In this document: in pieces, positions 56,602 to 64,000 of the stretch
How positions within the stretch are numbered: the stretch's first letter is position 1
Layout: every line of letters starts with the position of its first letter
Origin: Agromyces rhizosphaerae
Lineage (GTDB): Bacteria > Actinomycetota > Actinomycetes > Actinomycetales > Microbacteriaceae
Length of the DNA stretch: 64,000 nucleotides
Assembly: GCF_027925245.1 (NCBI RefSeq)
Contig: NZ_BSDP01000001.1
Location: forward strand, 1,550,001-1,614,000
Direction: 5' to 3'
Position numbers and translations under genes: made by a program
Notes under the pieces: model-generated
What the model was told of the DNA's origin: nothing
Database searches by the model: none
The model's input: only the letters and a program-made list of their open reading frames with translations

Positions 56602-58864
56602 CGGTGCCTCCGTCCGAATCCATGCCACCCGGGGCATCCGTCGCCGAACCGGCGGGGTCGGCGTCGACCGAGGACGGCTCGTCGCCGCGGGATGCGCCCC
56701 CGGCCCCGGTCGCGTCGTCCGCCGCCGTGTCATCGCCGCCCGCCGCGGCGGCCCGCTCGTGCCGACGTCGCCGGACGATGCGCCAGAAGCCGAGTGCGAA
56801 CAGCACGAACAGCGCGCCGCCCAGGACGGCGGCCCCGATGCCCTCCCAGTCGGCCTGCACGTTGGCGCCGTAGCGCACGGTCGTGCCGACCGGCACGCCG
56901 GTCGGCGACGCGAGCGAGACCAGCAGGGCCACCGCGCCGTTGCCGACGCCCGCCTGCACGGGGATCGTGTACGTGCCGCGCGAGTCCGGCTCCACCGTCG
57001 CCTCCACCGGACCGTCCACCAGCAGGCGGCCGTTCGACGGGTCGACAGAGATGACCACGTTCACCGGGTGCGGCAGGTCGTTCTCGATGGTGACGAGGAT
57101 GCCCGACTCGCGCGAGATGACGGTGAACTCGCTGCTGGGCACGATGCTCACCGCGTCGAGCACCTCGTTCGTGAACCGGATGAACTCCGTCGACGAGGCA
57201 TCCCATCCGGTCGGTTCGTACAGCCATCCCGCAGACAGTTGGGCGAGCAGGTCGCGACGGTGCCCCGACGTGAGCTGCGCGGGGTCATCCAGCACGGAGG
57301 CGAACTCGGCGATCTCGCCGTCCTCGGCGGCCATGGATCGCACCCGGTCGACGCGCTCCGCCGCTTCGGGCGTGGCAGCGAGGGTGCGCGTGGAGCGGGG
57401 GGCGCCGATCGCCTCCGACAGCGTCGCCTGTTCCGTCCACGGGAGGTCGGCGATCGTGGTGAGCGCGGTGCGGACCCGGTCGGCCGCGACCGGCTGCGTG
57501 CGGTCGAACGTGGCCAGGAGCGTGCGCTCCGACGACCCGCCGTCCGCGGCGACGAGCGCGAGCACCGCTGCGAGGCGGGCATTCGCGGCCGACCACTCCG
57601 CACCGGACGTCGCCGACTCGGCGGCGCGCAGCGCGTCGGTCACGCCGGCCTCGGACACGACGGCCGCCGACCCGCTGATCGAGGCCGCAGCGCCGGGAGC
57701 GGGCCCATCGCCCGCCCGCACGTTGGTGCCGGCGACGATCGCGGTGGTGAGGCCCGCGTCGTCGAGGAACGCGAGGTCGCCCTCGGCGAGCGTGTCGTCG
57801 GCCGGCCACGCGATGTCGGTGCGCGTGTACGGGAAGTCGAGCACCGCGGAGGTGACGTCACCGCCCGCCGTGGCGTCGTCCTCCGTCTCCGGCTCCTCGG
57901 TCGCCGCGGGCTCCTCGGTGGCCGCGGGCGTCCCGGCGGCATCGGATGCCTCGGGCGTCGCGGTCTCGTTCGGCAGGAGGGAATCCGCGTCGGCCACGTC
58001 GTCGAACGTCAGCGGCTGCAGCGGCGAGGAGAGCCCCGCCTGCGACTGGACCGCGAGGTCGGCGTCCGCATACGCGAGCGGGAATGTCTCGTTCGTCAGG
58101 CTCGCCAGGCGGTCGAGCCAGGCGACCGCGCTCTCCGGTGCATCCGCCCCCAGCACCCTGATCGAGGCGATGATCGCCGGATCGATCGCGAGCGCGACCT
58201 CGCTGCCGGCGAGCCCGTCGAGGCGGCGGGTCAGCATGCCCAGCGGGCTGGTCCACGCCTCCAGGAGTTCGGCCGAGTACAGGCCGGAATCCTGCGACGG
58301 CACGGTGATCGGGGCGGCCATGGCGAGGGAGACCGAGCCGATGTCGTCGCCCGCGCCCCAGACCGCCACGCCGGTCGCCCACGAGATGGTCTCGCCCTCG
58401 TCCTCGAGCTCGACGAAGACGGGAAGCACGGTCGTCGCGGAGCGCTCGAGGTCCGCGGTGTCGACGTCGACCCGGGTCGTGACGGTGCCGCCGGTCGACA
58501 GGGAGCCGATGGCCGCCCGGCCGAGCTCGGTGCCCGACGGCACCGCGGACGGACCGGCCAGCCACTCCTCGAGCGCATCGGTGGACCCGACCGAGCGGAC
58601 GCCGACGCTCACGACGACCTCCACGTCATCGAGGAACCGGCCCGAGGCGTTCGAGGTCTCCACCGTGAACGAGGTGGTGTCGCCCACATCGGTGATCAGC
58701 GGCGAACCCGAGGGACCGACGATCATCGTGACGCCCTCGACCTCCGCCGCATGGGCGGGCGCTGTGGCGGATGCACCCGCGAACAGCCCGGCCGTCAGTG
58801 CGGCGACGGAACTGACGGCGAGGAGTCGGCGCAGGCGTCGCTCAGGAATCGCCTCGGCCGCCAT
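56588..58864 (-). CDS. DUF6049 family secreted/membrane protein
   Basis: 758 residues from ATG 58864; a TAGAAT -10-like hexamer (minus strand 58877-58872) ends 7 bp upstream, so leaderless. N-terminal signal peptide (RRLRRLLAVSSVAALTAGLF, Ala-X-Ala near 37), then a long exported region that includes an Ala/Pro/Glu low-complexity stretch (SDAAGTPAATEEPAATEEPE), and near the C-terminus one helix (about 670-690) followed by a charged cytosolic tail. The family lies next to murJ in all actinobacteria (Rv3909) and is presumed to work with it; biochemical function unknown. Confidence 0.9.
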   Translation of the reverse strand: MAAEAIPERRLRRLLAVSSVAALTAGLFAGASATAPAHAAEVEGVTMIVGPSGSPLITDVGDTTSFTVETSNASGRFLDDVEVVVSVGVRSVGSTDALEEWLAGPSAVPSGTELGRAAIGSLSTGGTVTTRVDVDTADLERSATTVLPVFVELEDEGETISWATGVAVWGAGDDIGSVSLAMAAPITVPSQDSGLYSAELLEAWTSPLGMLTRRLDGLAGSEVALAIDPAIIASIRVLGADAPESAVAWLDRLASLTNETFPLAYADADLAVQSQAGLSSPLQPLTFDDVADADSLLPNETATPEASDAAGTPAATEEPAATEEPETEDDATAGGDVTSAVLDFPYTRTDIAWPADDTLAEGDLAFLDDAGLTTAIVAGTNVRAGDGPAPGAAASISGSAAVVSEAGVTDALRAAESATSGAEWSAANARLAAVLALVAADGGSSERTLLATFDRTQPVAADRVRTALTTIADLPWTEQATLSEAIGAPRSTRTLAATPEAAERVDRVRSMAAEDGEIAEFASVLDDPAQLTSGHRRDLLAQLSAGWLYEPTGWDASSTEFIRFTNEVLDAVSIVPSSEFTVISRESGILVTIENDLPHPVNVVISVDPSNGRLLVDGPVEATVEPDSRGTYTIPVQAGVGNGAVALLVSLASPTGVPVGTTVRYGANVQADWEGIGAAVLGGALFVLFALGFWRIVRRRRHERAAAAGGDDTAADDATGAGGASRGDEPSSVDADPAGSATDAPGGMDSDGGTDGGR

Positions 58865-58984
58865 GCACGAGATTCTACGGTGTCGGCCTCCGCGACCCGT
58901 GCGCGCTCGTGGAACACCGGCCGGGACCCGCGCCGCCCCGAGACCGCGCGGGTGCTGCGCCTCCCGAGCCGTACGATGGTGCCC

Positions 58985-60418
58985 ATGCAGAGTGTCGCGG
59001 CAGCCCTCGCCAGGCTGGGCGACCTGGCCGCGTCGCCGACCGTCTCGCGCCTCTCGGCGGCGTTCGACGCCGCCGGGCACGAACTCGCCCTGGTGGGCGG
59101 GCCGGTGCGCGACGCGTTCCTCGACCGGGGCACGAACGACCTCGACTTCACGACGGATGCCACCCCCGACCAGATCCTCGGGATCATCGCGCCGATCGCC
59201 CAGGCGCACTGGGACATCGGTCGGCGCTTCGGCACGATCGGCGCGAAGATCGCCGGCGAGCAGGTCGAGATCACGACCTACCGCACGGACGCCTACGACG
59301 GGGAGAGCCGCAAGCCCGAGGTCGTGTTCGGCGACTCGCTCGAGGATGACCTCGCGCGCCGGGACTTCACGGTGAACGCGCTCGCGCTGCGGCTGCCGAA
59401 GCTCGAGCTGGTGGACCCGTCGGGCGGCGTCGAGGACCTCCTCGCGCAGACCCTGCGCACGCCGTCCGCGCCGGAGCGGTCGTTCGGCGACGATCCGCTG
59501 CGGATGCTCCGGGCGGCGAGATTCGCGTCGCAACTCGGGTTTCACGTGGAACCCGGCACGCTCGCGGCCATGAGCGAGCTCGCCGGGGCGATCGAGCGCA
59601 TCTCGGCCGAGCGCGTGCGCGACGAGCTCGCGAAGCTGCTGCTCACGGATGCGCCGCGGCCGGGCATCCGCCTGCTCGTCGACACCGGCCTGGCCGACCG
59701 TGTGCTGCCCGAGGTGCCGGCACTGCGACTCGAGGTGGACGAGCACCACCATCACAAGGACGTCTACGAGCATTCGCTCACCGTGCTCGACCAGGCGATC
59801 GACTACGAGGTCGCGCGCGGCAACCTCGACTCCCCCGATCTGGTCATGCGGCTCGCGGCACTGCTGCACGACATCGGCAAGCCCAAGACCCGCCGGCTGG
59901 AGCCGGGCGGCGCGGTCTCCTTCCACCACCACGACGTGATCGGTGCGAAGCTCGCGCGCAAGCGACTGCGCGCCCTGCGGTTCGACAACGACACCATCGA
60001 CGCGGTCGGCCGGCTGATCGAGCTGCACCTGCGGTTCTTCGGGTACGCGGATGCCGCCTGGACGGACTCGGCCGTGCGCCGGTACGTGCGCGACGCCGGC
60101 GACCAGCTCGAGCGCCTGCACATCCTGACCCGCGCCGACGTCACCACGCGCAACCGCCGCAAGGCCGATCGGCTCGGCTTCGCCTACGACGACCTCGAGG
60201 AGCGCATCGCCGTGCTCGCCGAGGAGGAGGAGCTCGCCGCGGTGCGCCCCGAGCTCGACGGCAACGAGATCCAGGCCGCGCTCGGCATCCCTCCGGGCCG
60301 CGAGGTCGGCGAGGCGTACCGCTTCCTGCTCGAGCTGCGGCTCGACGAGGGACCCATCGGCCCGGATGCCGCGCGCGAACGCCTGCTCGAGTGGTGGGCC
60401 GCCCGCAGCGCGGGCTGA
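58985..60418 (+). CDS. pcnA: CCA tRNA nucleotidyltransferase
   Basis: 477 residues. ATG 58985 lies 7 bp after TACGAT (58972-58977), i.e. leaderless; ATG 58976 is inside the -10 box. Class II polymerase-beta head with [31 protein letters not shown] (metal and nucleotide sites) and EERSFGDD-type [15 protein letters not shown]-terminal HD domain with [18 protein letters not shown] and [15 protein letters not shown]. Adds or repairs the CCA tail, which most tRNAs here need because Ala and Ile genes lack encoded CCA. Divergent from DUF6049; the MutT-like gene found in between in mycobacteria is missing. Confidence 0.94.
   Translation: MQSVAAALARLGDLAASPTVSRLSAAFDAAGHELALVGGPVRDAFLDRGTNDLDFTTDATPDQILGIIAPIAQAHWDIGRRFGTIGAKIAGEQVEITTYRTDAYDGESRKPEVVFGDSLEDDLARRDFTVNALALRLPKLELVDPSGGVEDLLAQTLRTPSAPERSFGDDPLRMLRAARFASQLGFHVEPGTLAAMSELAGAIERISAERVRDELAKLLLTDAPRPGIRLLVDTGLADRVLPEVPALRLEVDEHHHHKDVYEHSLTVLDQAIDYEVARGNLDSPDLVMRLAALLHDIGKPKTRRLEPGGAVSFHHHDVIGAKLARKRLRALRFDNDTIDAVGRLIELHLRFFGYADAAWTDSAVRRYVRDAGDQLERLHILTRADVTTRNRRKADRLGFAYDDLEERIAVLAEEEELAAVRPELDGNEIQAALGIPPGREVGEAYRFLLELRLDEGPIGPDAARERLLEWWAARSAG
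59539..59552. promoter_or_regulatory. parS-like site inside pcnA (1 mismatch)
   Basis: GTTTCACGTGGAAC, same variant as in parA, about 10 kb from the main cluster; encodes part of GFHVEPG. Could be a genuine outlying ParB site or coincidence. Confidence 0.45.
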
Positions 60419-60471
60419 CGCCCCGTCGCATCCGCTTCCCCGGCCGAATGGCGGCACGACCGGGCATCCGT

Positions 60472-60585
60472 TACACTAGACCGGTTGTCTGCGCGCCCGA
60501 TTCCGGGCCTCCGCACGATGACGCATGTACACCCTCCTGTCACAGAACGTCTGTGACCGCTGAGTCCGAAGGAGGTGGGTCTGTC
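60472..60585 (+). promoter_or_regulatory. rpsF promoter and structured leader
   Basis: A TACACT -10-like hexamer at 60472-60477 precedes a leader of about 100 nt. It has an 8-bp perfect hairpin with a 3-nt loop (60539-60546/60550-60557), and CCTCC at 60533-60537 that can pair with the Shine-Dalgarno GGAGG at 60571-60575. This layout fits translational autoregulation, e.g. by the S6:S18 complex known from other bacteria. Confidence 0.55.
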
Positions 60586-60957
60586 ATGCACCAGTACGAG
60601 TTGATGGTGATCCTCGATCCCGCGATCGACGAGCGCACCGTTGCTCCCAGCCTCGACAAGTTCCTCAACGTCATCCGCGCGGATGGCGGCACCGTCGACA
60701 ACGTCGACATCTGGGGCAAGCGTCGCCTGGCCTACGAGATCGACAAGAAGTCGGAGGGCATCTACGCCGTCGTCGACTTCACCGCCGAGTCGGCCACGAC
60801 CAACGAGCTCGACCGCCAGCTGAACCTCAGCGAGGCCGTCATGCGCACCAAGGTCCTCCGCGCGGAGGAGGCGATCGCACAGGTCGCCGCCGCGAAGAAG
60901 GCCGACGAGGAGCGCGCCGCCAAGAAGGCAGCTCGGGCAGCGAAGAAGGACGCCTAG
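60586..60957 (+). CDS. rpsF: 30S ribosomal protein S6
   Basis: 123 residues from ATG 60586; an unusually complete Shine-Dalgarno AAGGAGGT lies 10 bp upstream. [16 protein letters not shown] and [19 protein letters not shown] match S6; the C-terminus is a long Lys/Ala helix ([20 protein letters not shown]), longer than in E. coli after its Glu tail is discounted. Binds 16S rRNA together with S18. First of rpsF-ssb-rpsR-rplI. Confidence 0.98.
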   Translation: MHQYELMVILDPAIDERTVAPSLDKFLNVIRADGGTVDNVDIWGKRRLAYEIDKKSEGIYAVVDFTAESATTNELDRQLNLSEAVMRTKVLRAEEAIAQVAAAKKADEERAAKKAARAAKKDA

Positions 60958-60961
60958 TCCC

Positions 60962-61477
60962 ATGGCAGGCGACACGATCATCACCGTTGTGGGCAACCTC
61001 ACGGCTGACCCGGAGCTGCGCTACACGCAGTCTGGCCTCGCGGTCGCCAACTTCACCATCGCATCAACCCCCCGCACGTTCGACCGACAGGCGAACGAGT
61101 GGAAGGACGGTGAAGCACTGTTCCTGCGTGCGAGCTGCTGGCGAGACTTCGCCGAGCACGTCGCGGGTTCGCTGACCAAGGGTTCCCGGGTCATCGCCCA
61201 GGGCCGTCTCAAGCAGCGCTCGTACGAGACCCGCGAGGGTGAGAAGCGCACCGCCATCGAGCTCGAGATCGACGAGATCGGCCCGAGCCTGCGCTACGCG
61301 ACCGCACAGGTCACGCGCGCGCAGTCGAGCGGTGGCGGTCGCGGCGGCAGCTACGGCGGCGGGGGCGGCAACTCCTCCTCCTCCGACGACGCGTGGGCGC
61401 CGAGCGCGCCTGCCGCATCCTCGGGTGACGTCTGGAACACGCCGGGCACCAACTACGGCGACGAGACGCCCTTCTAG
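60962..61477 (+). CDS. ssb: single-stranded DNA-binding protein
   Basis: 171 residues, 4 bp after rpsF. OB-fold (to about 112) with [20 protein letters not shown] and [14 protein letters not shown]; then a Gly/Ser-rich disordered linker, and an acidic C-terminal tip ending DETPF that recruits partner proteins. Essential for replication, recombination and repair. Position between rpsF and rpsR is conserved in many bacteria. Confidence 0.98.
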   Translation: MAGDTIITVVGNLTADPELRYTQSGLAVANFTIASTPRTFDRQANEWKDGEALFLRASCWRDFAEHVAGSLTKGSRVIAQGRLKQRSYETREGEKRTAIELEIDEIGPSLRYATAQVTRAQSSGGGRGGSYGGGGGNSSSSDDAWAPSAPAASSGDVWNTPGTNYGDETPF

Positions 61478-61554
61478 GCCGCACGGCCGGTCGGATGCCC
61501 CGCCACGAGGCATCCGCTCAACACAACGTATTTCTCCCAGGTAAGGAAACAGCA

Positions 61555-61809
61555 ATGGCTGGAAAGAGCAGCGGCGACCGCCGCAAGCGCGGGAAGGGCC
61601 CGAAGAACGCGGCCCCCGCGAAGTCGATCAAGGTCGGCGTCATCGACTACAAGGATGTCGCCACCCTCCGCAAGTTCGTCTCGGAGCGCGGCAAGATCCG
61701 CGCCCGTCGTATCACCGGTGTCTCCGTGCAGGAGCAGCGCCTCATCGCCCGTGCCGTGAAGAACGCACGCGAGATGGCCCTGCTGCCGTACGCGGGCTCG
61801 GGTCGCTGA
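61555..61809 (+). CDS. rpsR: 30S ribosomal protein S18
   Basis: 84 residues from ATG 61555 with AAGGAA upstream; an ATG at 61495 in the same frame belongs to the ssb-rpsR gap. Family core [20 protein letters not shown] and [20 protein letters not shown]. No Cys zinc ribbon at the N-terminus, so this is the zinc-independent form. Partner of S6 in the ribosome platform. Confidence 0.98.
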   Translation: MAGKSSGDRRKRGKGPKNAAPAKSIKVGVIDYKDVATLRKFVSERGKIRARRITGVSVQEQRLIARAVKNAREMALLPYAGSGR

Positions 61810-61826
61810 GAAGGAGGCCGGGAACA

Positions 61827-62276
61827 ATGGCAAAGGTCATCCTGACGCACGAGGTCAACGGCCTCGGTACCGCTGGTGACGTGGTCGAGGTCAAGAACGG
61901 CTACGCACGCAACTACCTCGTCCCGAAGGGCTACGCGACGCCGTGGACCCGTGGTGGCGAGAAGCAGGTCGAGCAGATCAAGGCCGCGCGCGCCGCGCAC
62001 GAGCTGCACTCGCTCGAGGACGCGCAGGCCCTCAAGGCCTCGCTCGAGTCGACCAAGGTGAAGCTGGCCGTCAAGGCCGGCAACGGTGGTCGTCTGTTCG
62101 GCTCCGTGAAGTCCGCCGACGTCGCTGCCGCCGTGTCGGCTGCCGGCCTCGGCGAGGTCGACAAGCGCAAGGTCACGCTCCCGACGATCAAGTCGATCGG
62201 CGAGTACGAGGCCAGCGTGAAGCTGCGCGACGAGGTCTTCGCGACCGTCACCCTCCAGGTGATCGCCGCGAAGTAG
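61827..62276 (+). CDS. rplI: 50S ribosomal protein L9
   Basis: 149 residues. N-terminal domain with [20 protein letters not shown] and [15 protein letters not shown], a long connecting helix, and the C-terminal domain starting near [14 protein letters not shown]. Large-subunit protein at the base of the L1 stalk. Last gene of the rpsF operon; a strong hairpin follows 19 bp downstream. Confidence 0.98.
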   Translation: MAKVILTHEVNGLGTAGDVVEVKNGYARNYLVPKGYATPWTRGGEKQVEQIKAARAAHELHSLEDAQALKASLESTKVKLAVKAGNGGRLFGSVKSADVAAAVSAAGLGEVDKRKVTLPTIKSIGEYEASVKLRDEVFATVTLQVIAAK

Positions 62277-62295
62277 CGCGAACGCACGATACGAA

Positions 62296-62332
62296 CGAGG
62301 CGGCGGGCCGGGTGATCCGGCTCGCCGCCTCG
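62296..62332 (+). terminator. terminator hairpin after rplI
   Basis: CGAGGCGGCG (62296-62305) pairs with CGCCGCCTCG (62323-62332), and inner GCCGG/CCGGC extends the stem around a small loop. No T-run. Confidence 0.8.
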
Positions 62333-62337
62333 TCGTC

Positions 62338-62365
62338 TGCGCGCGCGTGCGCGCACGTGCGCGCG
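62338..62365. repeat. 28-bp alternating purine-pyrimidine tract with 16-bp palindrome
   Basis: TGCGCG... run of strict purine-pyrimidine alternation, including the palindrome GCGCGCACGTGCGCGC at 62349-62364. Such sequence can adopt Z-DNA under negative supercoiling. Confidence 0.6.
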
Positions 62366-62528
62366 GTGGTCGATACGGGCCCGGTATCGAGGCGGTGCGG
62401 GCGCGCGAAGGTCGTCATACCTACACCTCGAAAGCGCTCTCCACAAGAGCGCTCGGACGTATTCGCGCGCGCATTTGTGCACAGCCCACCAACAGTTCGT
62501 AACCCTCAAGTCACAGTCCAGACATTTC

Positions 62529-62671
62529 TTCTCCACACAGGTGTGGGAAATCAAAAGCGCTGGTCAAGGCAGATTTAGTCGCCCAAATTTTCTCGTTCTC
62601 CACAGGTTTCCCCACACCCTTTGCACACGACGCCCGGCGTTTCGCCCAAGTTCTCCCCAGCGTTATCCACA
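62529..62671 (+). promoter_or_regulatory. three DnaA-box-like sites at equal spacing upstream of dnaB
   Basis: TTCTCCACA at 62529-62537 and 62596-62604 (one mismatch each) and TTATCCACA at 62663-62671 (perfect), 67 bp apart in both intervals and same orientation. They precede the candidate dnaB promoter. Confidence 0.55.
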
Positions 62672-62678
62672 GGGCGGC

Positions 62679-62708
62679 TTGTGGCCGGCGTGAGTGCGTC
62701 CCTAGGGT
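62679..62708 (+). promoter_or_regulatory. candidate dnaB promoter
   Basis: TTGTGG (62679-62684) and TAGGGT (62703-62708) with an 18-bp spacer, about 130 bp before dnaB; a perfect DnaA box ends 8 bp upstream of the -35. Confidence 0.6.
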
Positions 62709-62837
62709 GAATCTCCGTCGCCGGATGGGGGACCGGCCGCACTGCTTGGCCCCCTATGTCGGCGGTCGCCGCTACCACTGGAAGTGACGCATCACCCGCG
62801 TCACCCGGACACAACACGACATCGAGGAGGGCCGGGA

Positions 62838-64000
62838 GTGACGATCGCTCACCTGGACATCGCCGAACCCCGTGATCAGGGTGCGGCCCGTCCGGCTCCC
62901 GAGCGCACTCCCCCGCACGACCTCCTCGCCGAGCAGAGCGCGCTCGGCGGCATGATGCTCTCGAAGGACGCGGTCGCCGACGTCATCGAGACCCTCCGCG
63001 GCCCCGACTTCTACGTGCCGAAGCACGAGGTCGTCTTCGACGCGATCCTCTCGCTCTACTCGCACGGCGAGCCGACCGACGTCATCGCGGTCACCGACGA
63101 GCTCACCAAGACGGGCGAGCTCGGCCGCGCCGGCGGCGCCGAGTACCTCCACACCCTCACCAGCCTCGTGCCGACCGCCGCGAACGCCGGCTTCTACGCC
63201 GAGATCGTCGCCGAGCGCGCGATGCTGCGCCGTCTCGTCGAGGCCGGCACCCGAATCGTGCAGATGGGCTACGCCGGCGAGGGCGAGGTCACCGATCTGG
63301 TGAACGTCGCCCAGTCGGAGATCTACTCGGTCACCGGCAGCGTCGAGAGCGAGGACTACGTGCCGCTCACGGAGGCGGTCACGGTCGCGATCGACGAGAT
63401 CGAGGCGGCCAAGCACACCGACGGCAAGATGACCGGCGTGCCCACCGGCTTCGCCGACCTCGACGACCTGACGAACGGCTTCCACCCCGGCCAGATGATC
63501 ATCGTCGCCGCGCGTCCCGCGCTCGGCAAGTCGACGCTCGCGCTCGACTTCGCCCGGTCGGCATCGATCCACAACGACCTGCCCACGATCTTCTTCTCAC
63601 TCGAGATGGGCAAGTCGGAGATCGCCATGCGACTGCTCTCGGCCGAGGCATCCGTGCCCCTGCAGTCCATGCGCAAGGGCACCGTCGACAGCCGCGACTG
63701 GACCACCATCGCCTCGACCCGCGGCCGCATCAACGACGCGCCGCTCTACATCGACGACTCCCCCAACATGACGCTGGTCGAGATCCGCGCGAAGTGCCGG
63801 CGCCTGAAGCAGCGCGTCGGCCTCAAGATGGTCGTGATCGACTACCTGCAGCTCATGACGAGCGGCAAGCGCGTCGAGAGCCGCCAGCAGGAGGTCTCGG
63901 AGTTCTCGCGCGCGCTGAAGCTGCTCGCCAAGGAGCTCCAGGTGCCCGTCATCGCGCTCTCGCAGCTCAACCGTGGTCCCGAGCAGCGCGCCGACAAGCT
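62838..64000 (+). CDS. dnaB: replicative DNA helicase DnaB (3' end outside window)
   Basis: Frame starts at GTG 62838 (AGGAGG about 7-8 bp upstream) and runs open to the right edge, giving 387 residues. N-terminal domain begins with TPPHDLLAEQSALGGMMLSK; linker and RecA-like domain follow with Walker A RPALGKSTLALDFAR, IFFSLEMGKSEIAMRL and Walker B MVVIDYLQLM. The last motifs and any intein site in the C-terminal part lie beyond the window. Hexameric 5'-3' helicase of the replication fork; its loader candidate DciA is at 35792. Confidence 0.97.
   Translation, partial: MTIAHLDIAEPRDQGAARPAPERTPPHDLLAEQSALGGMMLSKDAVADVIETLRGPDFYVPKHEVVFDAILSLYSHGEPTDVIAVTDELTKTGELGRAGGAEYLHTLTSLVPTAANAGFYAEIVAERAMLRRLVEAGTRIVQMGYAGEGEVTDLVNVAQSEIYSVTGSVESEDYVPLTEAVTVAIDEIEAAKHTDGKMTGVPTGFADLDDLTNGFHPGQMIIVAARPALGKSTLALDFARSASIHNDLPTIFFSLEMGKSEIAMRLLSAEASVPLQSMRKGTVDSRDWTTIASTRGRINDAPLYIDDSPNMTLVEIRAKCRRLKQRVGLKMVVIDYLQLMTSGKRVESRQQEVSEFSRALKLLAKELQVPVIALSQLNRGPEQRADK

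Larger units (their letters stand above)
62277..62837. other. rplI-dnaB intergenic region
   Basis: 561 bp without a gene. From left to right: terminator hairpin, a 28-bp alternating purine-pyrimidine tract, an AT-richer stretch with three DnaA-box-like words, and the dnaB promoter and ribosome-binding site. Confidence 0.7.

Noticed and set aside
56438..60418. Plus-strand ORF of 1326 codons reaching into pcnA
   Set aside because: Only its last 477 codons are protein-like (pcnA); the rest is antisense to DUF6049 and murJ.

Overview
The window is high-GC bacterial DNA from an actinobacterium. The gene order around the replication origin, FHA/PASTA-kinase division cluster, CrgA, DciA, DUF6049 and leaderless promoters all point to Actinobacteria; protein details (short MurJ, DUF1992, sugar ABC genes, GCGGATGC-rich DNA) fit the family Microbacteriaceae (Agromyces/Leifsonia-like). 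That placement is inference from gene content, not a database result.

The window is centred on the chromosome origin. dnaA (40.1-41.6 kb, minus) and dnaN (38.5-39.6 kb, minus) flank a 453-bp gap with inverted pairs of DnaA boxes, the best oriC candidate. To the left, minus-strand dnaN-gnd-recF-dciA-gyrB-gyrA-DUF3566-tRNA-Ile-tRNA-Ala form the leading-strand replication block. To the right, rpmH-rnpA-yidD-yidC-khpB(jag)-rsmG leads into a chromosome-segregation region: three perfect and several imperfect parS sites lie in gene-poor DNA before parA-parB. Further right are ddl-like ligase, aminotransferase, trxA-trxB, murJ-DUF6049 (minus), pcnA, then rpsF-ssb-rpsR-rplI, and a dnaB cut off by the window end.

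Left of the replication block are NUDIX, a small-protein locus, cyclophilin, rhomboid, crgA, trpG/pabA and the cell-growth operon fhaA-fhaB-pstP-rodA/ftsW-pbpA-pknA-pknB, whose junctions mostly overlap by a few bases and which controls peptidoglycan synthesis by Ser/Thr phosphorylation. 

The first 17 kb is accessory: a clipped HAD phosphatase, DUF1992 protein, membrane protein, NarL-type two-component pair, polytopic membrane protein, then a minus-strand set of aldehyde dehydrogenase, sugar-type binding protein, ABC ATPase and permease divergent from an AraC-type regulator with a 16-bp direct repeat between them. A tRNA-Leu and a HAD/GH65 disaccharide phosphorylase pair follow.

The least explained parts are the 2.1-kb gene-free parS region, the long acidic N-terminal extension of ParA, a PknA-position kinase with a PASTA-like plus FN3-like exterior, equally spaced DnaA-box-like sites before dnaB, a structured rpsF leader, and a recurring GCGGATGC octamer. 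No insertion sequence, prophage, CRISPR array or rRNA gene was seen.
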